Source of the DNA: Cardiocondyla obscurior
Lineage: Eukaryota; Arthropoda; Insecta; Hymenoptera; Formicidae
Reading direction: 5' to 3'
Assembly: GCF_019399895.1 (NCBI RefSeq)
Contig: NC_091869.1
Span: 7,006,001 to 7,070,000 of the forward strand
Length of the DNA stretch: 64,000 nucleotides
The notes below the pieces were generated by a model. It worked only from the letters and a program-made list of their open reading frames with translations. It ran no database searches and was not told the DNA's origin. The position numbers and the translations under genes are program-made. Positions 13,701-26,000 of the stretch are shown here, in pieces; the first letter of the stretch is position 1, and every line of letters starts with the position of its first letter.

Positions 13701-15140
13701 GAAGGGGGATGAAGGAAAGGCAGGGAAGCGAGACGGTTTTCTTCGGGCGGTACATCTTCAGCTACATAGTTACTAAAGTTAATGGAAAGAAGTCGAGGCA
13801 GCTTCTCGCGCATTAACAATTCGAAAGGCCCCTGTTCCCTCTTCCCCGCGAGCCTCGCCTCTCGCCCTTAGCTTTCTTCTCCTTGGCTTTCTCGTCAAAG
13901 TCGCGCACTGCTCGCCGTAAAATTCCCATTCGAAATGTAGAAAGGCAATCGCGACGGCACACTTCGCCTCTCTCCTCACCGGTTTAGCACCGTTTCGCGT
14001 TTCGTTAGCGCCGTAATGGCTGATGAATAATCCCCCGGCAAATGAATTAAGAAAAAAGATGTCGCCGAACGGGTCACGGCTTCCTTCTCCCTTCCGTCGC
14101 CGACGGTCGGTTTCTCTTACCCTCTTTAAGTTATAAATTTCCGGGGTATGCCAGCAGTTAATAGAGACAATGAGAAAATGAGGTGGCCCGCTATTGTTGA
14201 AATATCGCGCTCGCCACTCTCGTAAATCTCAGATTCATCTTATTTAAGCGCGAGGCACGTTCAATGTCACCCTCCTAAATAATCTTTTTCGCGCTTGGAA
14301 TTAATTAGGTTGCCGTGCAGGCCGGCGTTATGTCACGTTCCTACGGAGACTCGACGCGGCGTGATACGCCTTTTTGCAAAAAAAAAAAGGATCGCGTAGC
14401 TTTTAACTTTTTAAGGTAACTTTAGCGAATTACAAAAAGTATTTTATTTGAATTCACGAGGCAACAATGAACTCGACATCATGTATCCCGACGACGATTC
14501 GCTTCTCTTTGTCAAGCGTAAGACAGATGTGCAAACTGATTGTATTTAGGAGCATCATTAAATCTGGTAGATGTAAAAGTATATGATCGAACGCTCTTAA
14601 TCTTTTTCGTGGCCGATTGCGCGGCGGGGAGAACCGGCGCAATTCCTTCATCCCTCTTCATTAATTATACAGCTCGTTTGGGGAGTTAATTGCTGCTACG
14701 ATACGTGTGAAATGTTAATGATCCTGGCGACGTGACGACAACGTCAAGGTTGACACTGAGCTTCCACGTTGACGCGAGAAACACTTGAGTTTCAATCTGA
14801 CTCGTGTAAAAAATTCTCAACTTTAAATTAAATACATTAATGTAATGTAACATTGATACAAAAAAAAAGAAAAAAAAAAAATAGGCGGAAAAATGAGATT
14901 AGCATTAATTCGTATAATAGAATATAATAAAACCGACACAGCGTATTACGAGGACAGGAAAATAATGTGTAATAACGATAATTCTTCTCCATTTAAAATA
15001 TAATATAAAAAAAATTACATTAATCTAGAAATTACAGAGCGCGCATTTCGCACGAATCATTTACTTTCGCTTTTTTTACGTTAAAAAAAAACTGATTTAA
15101 TAAAAATAAAATTTTATCTTTATATTAATTTAAATTCATG
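7778..15140. other. Noncoding tract
   Basis: No supported genes. The longest open frames (8305-8718, 9300-9761, 12289-12696) lack recognisable domains and overlap frames on the other strand. It holds a GA/GATA repeat at 10313, a run of ACCGATAG-type motifs near 10080-10230, and several poly-A and poly-T runs. Confidence 0.6.
10313..10393. repeat. (GA)n with GATA interruptions
   Basis: An 81-bp purine microsatellite mixing GA and GATA units. It produces Ser/Leu-rich or Arg/Glu-rich pseudo-frames on either strand. Confidence 0.95.
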
Positions 15141-15172
15141 TCTACATTAATATGTTTTATTTTATGTTACAG

Positions 15173-15218
15173 TCACCGGCAGAACTGTACAACTCCGCTG
15201 AAGCTCGTACAGAGATTG
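15173..15218 (+). other. Exon-like segment, copy 1 (46 nt)
   Basis: TTTTATTTTATGTTACAG precedes the segment and GATTG|GTAAGT follows it, giving complete plus-strand splice sites. The first 32 nt match the segment at 42487 at 30 of 32 positions, and similarity continues into both flanks (15141-15233). In frame 1 it reads SPAELYNSAEARTEI. It could be a duplicated small exon of a plus-strand gene or lncRNA, or a fragment of a dispersed repeat. Confidence 0.4.
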
Positions 15219-15233
15219 GTAAGTCGCAAGATT

Positions 15234-18200
15234 TTTTTTTCGTAGCTTGTAATTTTATTCGAGTCGTATATCGCAATTTTTTCAAGAATCCTTTCACAAC
15301 ATTTTCGCAGGACGTTTCAGTCGTTGCAATAGATTATGAAATATTAGGAGAAAAAAAAATTGATGCAATTCTCGATGTGCTCGACAATACGTTTCTCTTT
15401 TTTCCTTGCGATGAGTTACGTCTCGCGTTACTGATTCGCAGAGAGTGTCGTTAAAAATTGATCCGTCGGAGTAAATGCCGGATGGAGTGAACAGGACGGT
15501 TCGACGGTTTTTACACCGGATTTTGGTATCAGGCAAATCCCAGATGCGTCAATAATCGACGTACCCATCGTTCACCGTAGCAATTTTACGAGCCTCGTTA
15601 TCACTCGCGCGGTTCGACGCGACGGTATCGCCGAAAAGCCTCCTCCTGCACGCACCCGTCCACGGACAGCTGCGGTTCCGAGCCGGGACTAATTCATGGA
15701 TTCGGGAGAGATTAATTGGCAAAGAATTAAAAGTGTCGCGCGCCGTCGGGTTGTCAATGTCGATATTACACGATGAAAGAAAGCTTTTTTTTTTCGATTG
15801 TCCATTGACAGCGTGATATAGAGCTAACCTACTTGTTTGAACTTAGAAAAATAACACGGTGCTTAATTACATATTTTTAAAATTAACACGATACAAAAGA
15901 GATTCGAATTGAAAGTGTAAAAATATGGAAATATGAAACGATAATCTGTGACGAAATTAATTTTGTTAAGTTGTACAAAAAATTGTCATAAGATAGGATT
16001 CTTATCTTTTTTATTAATTTTTAATTATATTAAATTTTTAATTATATTAAAAATAATTTCTTTTTGCTCAATGCGCTTAAAATGTATTAAAATATTTGTC
16101 TTTCGAAATCAATATATAATATTTCATACTCAGATAAGAATGTCACGTTTTGTATGGTATTATAAAACATATTAAAATATTTTTACACAATGAATTTTTT
16201 AACGAGCTTAAAGTTAATTCCTCTCGGGGCAGCGAGAAGAATTTTCAGAGAATGATTAAAATTTCAAAGGCCACGTTATAATTACACAATACGTTCGACG
16301 TTATTGAAATTTTATCTAAAAAATTCTAAGGAGACATTTTTACGAATGCATGCAGACTCGCCGGTGCGATTAATAAAAATATGTAACGCGTGTAAGTGAA
16401 CGAGTGACGTGACGCGTACAGAAATAGAGCAAACGATATTTTCTTAAACATAATTCGATCCGGGAATGATGCATCGGCCAATTCATCATCGTATTTAGTC
16501 GCGCTGATCGTTGTAATGGACCAATTTCTATTACCACACACGCGGCTTAGTCTTGTCAATTCCTCGCCGATTTTCTTTTCGGCGCCGTCGAGCATTGTAC
16601 GTACGAGTATATCCGGCTGTTTAACCGCGCAATGGATTATACGAACGTGAGATCCGAACTAATGCCGAGTGTTCCGGATCGCCGATGATTTTCAGCCGGA
16701 TAAACTGGCCGAAATGCTCGGCGGATGGAAGCGACGCGGGAGAAAAGTTGCGAAAACGATCGTCCCGCGCGGCGCATACTGTTCATGACCGGCTCGAGGA
16801 AACTTTGATCGTTCGGGACAAAGCGAATTCCAAAAAGGAAGCTCGCGAGCAGGGAAGGAAAGGGGGATGAAAGGGACAGGGGGGGAGGGCAGGGGAAGCA
16901 AGAGTGGAGGCCGTGTCGCGAGAAAAATAGAGAAACACTTGTACGCAAGAACGAACGTGACCCACCCTCTGGGATGTTCCGAACTTAGGCAATAAGGCGA
17001 CAGTCAGTTGCAGAGGGTCGTGCAGATAGTTTCGAAAACTTGCTGCACGGCGGCAGCCGTTCTCCAGCTCCTACATTTCGGTAATAATCCGCTGCTATTT
17101 ATTAACCTATTCTCTTGATTCGCCGTCTGTTTTCTTCCACCTCTCCTCTCAACGTTTCTCACCTTCGTTTAGCGAGAGCGATCGAAGGAAACTCCGCGCA
17201 CAAGGCACACCAACTTTTCAAATATTAAAGTTCATGGGAGTACGTAAAAAAAAAAAGAAAAGAAAAGAAAAGTAATTAGAAATTTGAATCGTTATTTTCT
17301 CATCACCAAAGCTGATTGTACGTTGATGATAACAAGGAATTATTATTTTGAAAAATATTGTTTTAAACTCGTGAACATTATTTTAAATTTATTAATCAAT
17401 TCTTGCAAGTTCTTTTAGCCACGCTGCCATTTTACAAGCAAATGCTTTCAAAAATGCGTATTTCGTATGTTACGTACTTTTCCGTACCTTTTTTCGATGC
17501 CGCATCTTATTTCTAATCCTTCCGTGTTTTTCACTCGCAACAGTTTGACTCTTTGATCTTCTTGAGACACTTACCCGAAATTCGATCCTCGACGCGTGCA
17601 GTCGATTCGCGACGGTGCACGTCCTTCGTAACGGCGAAAAAGAAATTAGTTCCGACTACCCGACATTTCCTCCGAATACCTAAATAATTCCACTCTCGAG
17701 TGTCGGGCGTAACAGTCAACAAGTCATTACTAATTTTACGCGTTAATAGATATTCACAAAGTTATGTAGCTGTAAATGGAGCACAACCCTTTTATTCCTT
17801 GCCGGCTGGGGGTCCTTTTGTTCGCTTCTTGTTTTTTACCCGTGGCGTAATTTTTATACGGTCATTATCGCCGTTAAGGGAAGCACGTGCAGCCGCACCT
17901 TCTAACGGAAAGTGGAAAAGGTCGGTAAAATGAGAGTCGCGCGATGTCTGACGCGGGAATCTGAACAAAGCAACGTTGTTTCAAATAATTACAAGTCGTT
18001 CTCGCAAAAATGGTTTTTCGACCCTTGTCAAAAATCGCTTTCGTTCTTCGCGTTTTAAATATAGGCTCTGCTCTGCCGCCAAATCCAACTGCCTTATATA
18101 TTTATATAAAAAAAGAAATATATAGAAAACTGCATAGATGCCAGACGGATAAAATATTGGAAAAAAAAAATGGGATCGCGGCGTTTTGTTATGCGAGAAT

Positions 18201-19809
18201 ATTTTTTACAATTCGTACGCACACATCTGTTTTATCTGCGCCAACTTTTTTATTTAAATAATAACAGTGCGGCCTTTTGCACAATATTGCAGGAATTTAT
18301 TTTGTCTGTAATTCTAGATGTTATTTTTATACCGACGTTTCGTTTCGAACAACGTGTTTTCGCAGTGATAAGCCTTTGAATTCCGATAATTCATAGATCA
18401 TCTTCGAGAGCGTGGCGAGTGCCCTTATTTAAACCGCGTTTCGATGTTAAAGTATCGTTCGTGCCAAGCGAGTGGACATCGCAGTAAATTAAATCGGAAA
18501 AGAGTGTTACGCCGGGGAAATAAAAGTAGGTAAACCCGTTATGCAAGTTACGCCGGTGGCCACGGTCTCTCCTAGATCCGTTTACGACGGGAAAGAATGA
18601 CAAAAGGAAGGGAGGGGGCAGGGCGGCGAGGAGGGCGACGGATAAGCGGAGGAGAGCGCACCTAGTTTGAAATTTCAAATTCATTTACGGTCCCGCTGCC
18701 GAGTTTTAATCCGCTTTAATTATGAAAAATCGTCGAGTGCTGCCGACCTACCTTTCATCCTTTCGTCTTCTCCGCTCCCAGATATTTCCTTTGCGTCACT
18801 TTTATTGCCAAAGCGAAGATCGTCAGTCTCCCTTAACTACCACATCTCTCCCCCTTTTACCCACGCGACGCATAATTACAGTAATTACTTCACTGCTCGC
18901 GCAGCGTATGAGCGTTATTAGATTTTTATAAATAAAAATGTAAACGCGATGCGCATACTATTATTGGACGTGTTATAATTGGACGATTAAGAGTCCTGTT
19001 AGAGAGAAAAAAAAAAAGTTTTTCCCCTCATTTTAAGACCAACAATACCGAGCTAAGTTTCCATTTATAACAATCTAACACAGGATTTGTGAGTATTGAC
19101 GAAAGTATTCCACCTCTTTCTCTTATCTTTTCCAGACGTTCCATTTCCTTCGCTGTCACGTATATCTCCTGTTTATCGACATATTCAATTGTCGTGATGA
19201 GAGACGTGCGCACTAAATGCTACGACATCCGGAGGTATACACAAACGTACGCATTCTTCCTTCTTCGCATATGGCATTAAAAGAATTAGCCGGGACATAA
19301 CTTTGTTCTTTCTTTATAGTGCTTTTATATCATTCGATAAACTTACAAAATGAGATTATTTTCGCGGACTCTGGACTTTACTTGTTTCAAAGGTGGCCAT
19401 CACATCCGCGAGTAAGTCTAATTAGCGGGATTAAAAGGAATCTCTAAGAGTAAACTTACGCGACACCGTCGGAGTACGTAGTTTCATTTTCCAACGGCAT
19501 TATTGCGTTAGGACGTGCATTATCAGAAATGCAATCAAAATTATGGGCTGTAATTTTAAAGTCAAAGGCAAAAAGAAAATGGCCGTAGCTCGGAAATGTA
19601 TTAAGTTATACACTCGTGTAGATTTACGGAATAAAAGAATTATTATGCGATGTACACACAGTTATTTAACGCGCGGCAAGTTTTCTCTTTCTTCGCGTGA
19701 ATTAATGAGCAAAAATGGGGGTTATAAATCTGACCTGGAAATCTGGTATCGCGAAAAGAGAAGAACACGGGTTTAAAATGCAAAATAGAGATGTATCGTT
19801 GTAAATTTT
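15234..19809. other. Noncoding tract downstream of DNAI3
   Basis: AT-rich with scattered homopolymers. It contains a tandem duplication of TTTTAATTATATTAAA near 16018-16050. The DNAI3 3' UTR should occupy the part next to 19810, but its end could not be placed. A minus-strand open frame at 19028-19213 was considered and not accepted. Confidence 0.55.
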
Positions 19810-20052
19810 TTATACGCCGGCGGCAAGACGTGACGCATCGTTTACAGCATCGTCCACTTTGCACGTCTTCCTCGGCCTGTTTAACTTCTTGAGTTCGATG
19901 TCCATCGATCTTCTTCTCAACTTCCCTTGCGCGAGTACTTTGCGCCAGTCAAACGTGCGCTCGTAAGGCGCGGTCTTTAATTTGGCCAGAGCCTCGGCTT
20001 GCACTTCCAGAAAATTGTACATAATTTCTTCCTCGGGATCGGCAAAAACGTC
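19810..20052 (-). CDS. DNAI3: DNAI3 exon 14 (stop codon)
   Basis: The acceptor TTCTTTCTGTTAAAAG|GAC is strong. The exon encodes DVFADPEEEIMYNFLEVQAE and TAPYERTFDWRKVL, then a basic tail, ending GGCGTATAA. No AATAAA was found on this strand within the next few hundred bases, so the 3' UTR end is not placed. Confidence 0.88.
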   Translation of the reverse strand, partial: DVFADPEEEIMYNFLEVQAEALAKLKTAPYERTFDWRKVLAQGKLRRRSMDIELKKLNRPRKTCKVDDAVNDASRLAAGV

Positions 20053-23000
20053 CTTTTAACAGAAAGAACAACCACCTAACGTATCGAAGAAAATTTATTA
20101 TTCATTTCTATGAAATCATTAATTTGCATAATTTCTCAAAGTTTCGCTGTAATACTTTTAACGGTTTGTGCGAGCGGCTACGTCGATATTTCCCCACCTT
20201 ACCGTTTATTACGTGCATTTTTATTCGAGCCCCGTGCTTTTTACGTTACTTATGAAGAACACCGCTGTTAATTATTTGCAAAGGATTGCCGTAAGATTAA
20301 TTGATTCTCTTGACGTACTTCTTTTCGTGGAGCGGTTTCCTTCTTAATGAACTCGTCGATCGTTAAGCGTCTGTCGGCCGCAGAGACTGGCAAAGGCGGC
20401 AACAAAGTTTCTCTGCGCTCCCGTTGCCGCTCCGGGAATAGGAGCGCGACGGTTTCCTCAAAGATCTCGTCCTGCAGATTCAAGATCTCGCGTATCTTGC
20501 GCTTCTTTGTCCTTGCCTCCTGCCACAGCCTAAGAACCGGCGCGCGCTGCCTCTCGAGCACGTCTTTTCTCAGGCCCTTTTTCTCCAGGATCACTCGCTG
20601 CATGCGCTTTACCTCCATTGACATCCATCGTTCTTTGGCTTCTTCGAGGAACTGCCAGGGCTTCCGACGCTGTGAATAGTACGAAATTAACTCAGCGTAA
20701 AGCGGGGAGGGGAAGAACATCGGTTATATGCCTCTAAGCGCGAAATGCGCTCGGGGTGAACGCCGACGACGCGAGGTGCTCGCGGTGGGGTGGGTTATTT
20801 ACGCGGCTGCAAAACGTTCGATTCGCTCGTATGCGGTTACCCGCGTGGTGCGAATCGCCCCCGACCGGTGCGTGTTATGAATAGAACAAAAATAATTGAA
20901 TTATTTAGTTCGCGTGGAATATCAGAGTGGGCCGTACCGCGGACCTCGCGGGCGTTGTCGCCCGAGCCGCCGCCTCGATCGCTTCAGCTTTAATCTTCCC
21001 TTCGGTCTCCAAACGCTTTCTCTCTTCTTCCATTTTATTCAGCTTTCTTTTCATCTCGATATCCGCGAGATTTGTTTCGCGCCACGTCTTCTGCCAAGCC
21101 TGGAACTCCTTTATCTGATCGTACACGGAAATAGACAATCGCATACAGATGGAGGGAACGAAGAAACTTTTATTACCGTTAGCAGTAATGAAATTTACGA
21201 TAAATTAGGACGGAAATAATAAAATGAAAAGAAAAGATTATTTCTCTCTCTCTCTCTCTCTTTCTTTTTTTTTTTCTTTTATTTTTTTTTACGAACCGGA
21301 CTGTTATTAAGTTTCGCTATATTTTCGTCTTACAGAAGCATAAAATTGTTTGAAGTAAATGCGCGTGAAGAAATTCACGCGCTGCGCGAAACGATCCGAT
21401 GTTTTCTCGCGTTAAACGATATTTCATGAACAACTAAATTGAACAATTAGCGTGATTATTACTACTTTAAATGCGCAATTTCTTTTTCTAATTCATAAAG
21501 AAACGTCGGCTTTTTGCAACATTAATTTCGAGTTACCGCGTCTGGACGTTTAATCGATATCGGTCCCGATATATCGCTGCCGCGTTCCTTTTTATCTCAC
21601 CCTTTGAACCTGCCGATCGATGAACTTTTTCAGCCACTCGACGTCGCCCACGTCGTACGTCAGTAAGACACGCGGCGCCGTGAACATTCTTAAGGAGCCG
21701 TTGAAGTCGCAGAGAACGAGACACTGCGGCTCCAGTGGCAGCTCGTGCGTGTAGATGCCCGTAATTATCCGCCCGGATGGGCTCTGTACGAAACTCGGCT
21801 TGTGACTGTTCATTATGAGATCCCAAATTTCTACGGTGCCGTCCATCCGTCCCAAGATCAACACGGTTGGACGTAGAATTCCCCACGAGCATGTCGAATA
21901 TCTACGTTTTGATAAAAAAAAAAAAGTAAAAAGTACGGTGATAAAAGTAGTTTGCTCATCTCATTCGCCGCTTTCCGCCTGCATATTAAAAGTTTTGAAT
22001 TTCTCAGACGCTACGTTATTTTTACTTTAGTTTACAAAATAATATATTGGTTTAGGTTAAATGAACTTATTTAAGCATTTTTTTTCTTTTATTTTTTCCT
22101 TTTTTGTCAGCTTACATTAATAAGTTCGTTTGGTCGAGGGTTTATTAATTCATAATAGAATTTGAGGTCTGATTTTCAATAGTATTTTAAACGGTAGACG
22201 TGAGTCGCTTGCTCTCGTCAAAATCAATAAAAAATATAATAGAGTTAATGAGACAGAACAGACCGCTCAACGAGGGTTGAAATCGCGGGAGCTATCGGCT
22301 CGACGGCGCCCGATAATGACTGCTGCGGCGAGCCGACCGCGCACGGTCATACATTGGAAATAGCTTTCATTAACGGAGTAGTAACAGCACGCGGGTGCTG
22401 TAAATGTAAGTTATGACCGTATTGTCATGCAGATCATACCGAAAGTTCGAACTCTCTCGCCGTCGAAAACTATGCGCGGCGCGTGAAACGCGGTGCGAGC
22501 GAGCGGTCGTCGACACCCGCGTCGTACAATGCGAAACGCTATCGTCGCAATTACATGCCGTACGCCGCAGCAATTTATCGCGCGGGCTCGCTCGTTATTT
22601 TTATTCCGAATGAAAAACGCGAACGGGCCCGCGTGTTGCCGCGTTTATGTATATTCATGACTATGTTTCGTTAACTCTCGCGATATTGACGTTTCTCCTC
22701 GAGGAGTAATTTCCCCACGCGCAATTCCCGCGATCTCGCTCGTCCGCGGTTATTTTAACGCGAACGGCTCCGTTTCTTTCCTCCTTCCTCTTTTTATCCT
22801 CGCCTGCCATTCTCTCTTTTCCGTGCCCGGCGAGAATCACTTAACGCCCGGTGTTTATTTTGACGCGAAGGCGGAAGTTCAGTTTGCTCTGGTTGGACGG
22901 CTCCAAGTTTTTTTTTTTTTTTCTTTCTTTCGTTCTTTTTTTTTCTTCTTCTTCTTCTACTCACCCGACGTTGGACTTCTTCCAAACGAGCGGCTCGCCA

Positions 23001-26000
23001 AAATCGTCCCTCCATATGGCGAAGATCTTACCGCCCACCGTTGCCACCGTCTGGTGATAGTAATTAGATCTGACTGCGTGCGTAACCGGTCCGTCGTGCA
23101 CCCTCTTCGTCCACAGCCACCGCGCAGTTTCGCGATTCACGTCGGTCGCGAATTCATAGCCGGCCCACGTTATGCAACCGAAATCACCTGTTGCCGTCGT
23201 TTACGCTTTAATCCACTTTGCGCCGTTGATATTAAATTAGATCAATCTTATTTAGGGAGATTTAAGTATAATTAATTGTGTTGAATCGCGGCCGGATTGC
23301 ATTAACATTAATAAACCTCCGGTATAATCGTGCACCGTCTCAGTCAGTCTGTAAATGTGTCAACGGTCCGGAAATTGAGTCGCAAGAAAGCGTTATGCGA
23401 CTTACCTTCGACGGTACCGATGAGCATCTTCGGCTCCATCGCGTAGTTCGCTTTCTCGATTATAGGTTTGTAGTACTTTCTAATTGTGAGGTCGTCTCTT
23501 GCCACCGGGAACGGCTCGACTTGTTCCTTGCGAAACTTTGGATTGTACATGCTGAGAGTCGTTATCACGAGCTGCCGGCTCTCGTCCGGATATTGAATCA
23601 CGAGGATATAGTCAGGCTTGAAGACGCGATCGAGGAGCTTGAAGGGCGACGTTGGTTGCGCCATGGATTTCAAAATATCCGGATGAATCTTTCTCTTCCG
23701 CCTGCTGAGTATCGCTTGCGAAATGTCCTTCTGCGATGGTCGGGATCTTTCGAATTAATGCGAAAAATAAGAAATACATCTCAAAATATTTTTTTATTAG
23801 TAATAACGAAATAATAATTAAATATTAAAATAAAGATGGGTTATTAGATTCTCTCTAACGCTTATATTCACATAACGCGTTTCCATCGATTTCAATATTT
23901 TACATAAAAGAGAAGAGCAATTTTGGCAGTCGGTCACTAAACTTAAATTCATTGCGAGACCACAATTAATCTATTAATCTGTTATTCCGAAATTAATCCG
24001 TGGCAGTTTCGCGCAAATGCGCTCCTTTCTCTCCGTGCGCTATAGAACAGGATGTAATTTCGTAAATATCGTACCAATTTCGTATCAAGTGAGGAAACAA
24101 TTCACTAGTATTGGAGCGTCTACACAGCCATTGTGGCATGGTGGAAATGAAGAGCGATTCTCCCTTGCACCCCACTGAGCGCGCATAGAGATCGACGAGG
24201 CCAAGGAGCTCGGGAGTTAGCAGGTCCGGAGGACTACTCTGGACGAAGGGACGCGGGAAGAGTTGGAAGCGAGGACTGAATACCGATCAACGATTATAGA
24301 GGGATGGTCTATCCATTTTCGGACCATATAAACGCCAAGTTCGGGGAATCGTGAAGCGATGGAGAGTCAAGTCGCAGGACCATTACGGTTCCGCAGACCG
24401 GCGGAGTTTCTCGAGAAGGATGAAGGTAGAAGACGGGGAGGAAACGGAAGGCGGTTCGTCGTCCCGCGTCCGGAGAGGACTCGAAAGGCAGAAGACGGCG
24501 CTCGCTCTTTAACGTTTCGCTCTGCGACAAGTTTCGCGCCCGTCGAACATTCGAAGTCGCTAACTTCTAGTCTCGGGAGATACGACGGCTCCGGACCTTT
24601 CTCATGGTTACCAATTGCCGGGTCAGATCGACCGCGTCATACGCCGGCAGTCTGAGTTGTCCTTGCATCTTTTAGAAAAAAAAGAAAAAAAAAAATGAAA
24701 AAACTACGTGACGTTTTCACGTTCGACGACGCCAGCCGTCGCGAAAGTGAAACATAAAGAAAACGGTCCTTTTTTATTACGTTAGGAATACTTCTTGAAT
24801 TGCTATTTTTTACTTGCGTAAGCAGCAACACGTTCAAGCAAATTACATCACATGTATATTATATTATTTAAAAATTATTTGTTATTCAAAGAACTGCTTC
24901 TTTCTATCTTTTTAATTTTATTACGCATTTAACTGGATAAAAAAAAAAAAAAATTAGAGCTGTAAAATTATAATTATTATATCTAAAAGATAACAGATAA
25001 AGACACTTGCTTAAGATCCCAAAAGGCAATCGTCCCGTCTTTGCTAGCCGTTACGAATTGGTAGCTTAGATCGTTCAGGGCCGCGTTTTCCGGTAAGGAC
25101 GAGATCCGGCCGTTTTTGTCGACCTTGTGATGCGAGGGCACCCAGACTATCTGGGTGATGCCCGCCTTCTGGCTGTACTTGAGGGCGGACATCGCCGTCG
25201 GACTGATCAACGACGTCGCCGTCGTCTCGCGCATCCATGTCATCAAGCTCTTCATCGCGGCACTGTACCTCGCTTGAGCGCTCGTCTGCGCCACCACCGT
25301 CTCCACCTGCTCGATTTTGCCAGGAATGTGCCAGATGGCAATCTACGGGAAAGATATGGATGGATTTTATCGTCGCCCCCTCGTTTGTTTCCCCTCGCCT
25401 CGTCTCGCCGTACTCTAGACTTTTCCGTTTCACGGTCGCAGCTTGTAACAGGATGTTTTCTCGTATGCTTTCGCGTTTGCTTCTTCTCCACGAAAATTCG
25501 CTAGTTCGAGCCCGCAAGTAGTATGAAGCAATTAACGAGGTGCGCGTGGTTTGAACAGCGTAGACGAAAATTAGAAATAATGTTCGCTCGAAAAAAAAAA
25601 ACTTTTTCAATTTATTGGTCTTGATTTTTGCACGTTTGCATCCGCTACTTAGATCCGCGCAAATATTATAAGTTCAACTTTTTAATTTTTCTTTTTACGA
25701 TTTTAAAGGTATTTTGTGCAGGTTGAAAGCGACTATTTAAAAATATATTTGAAACATTTTCGCTGCTCCTTTTGACTTGGCGCGTGGAGTTCGGGATAAG
25801 CGCATTCTCGACACATGGCTCGTCGTCTCGTGAAGTTTTCTAATACGCGCCTTTCACAATATTTGATCTCGCGATCGAACATGTGTCCCGAATGTCATCT
25901 GATATCCAGAACATTGTGGAACATCGAGAGAAGCAGTGGGCGGGGTCGTCGCGATGGATTAATGGAGACAGGTGATCCCGCTTGCATACGAGATTCGCGT

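Noticed and set aside
19028..19213. 61-codon minus-strand frame with a protein-like charged stretch downstream of DNAI3
   Set aside because: It lies beyond the in-frame DNAI3 stop and has no good donor. An acceptor-like TTTAG precedes it, so it is noted but not supported.
23278..23814. 178-codon plus-strand open frame
   Set aside because: It is antisense to DNAI3 exon 9, whose minus-strand reading matches a known family.
24360..24590. Open frame in DNAI3 intron 8 that could extend exon 8 by a frameshift
   Set aside because: It needs a one-base frame change with no plausible splice pair, and its product does not resemble the family linker.
25044..25610. 188-codon minus-strand open frame
   Set aside because: It is an out-of-frame reading across DNAI3 exon 7 and intron 6. 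The correct frame gives the WD-repeat sequence.
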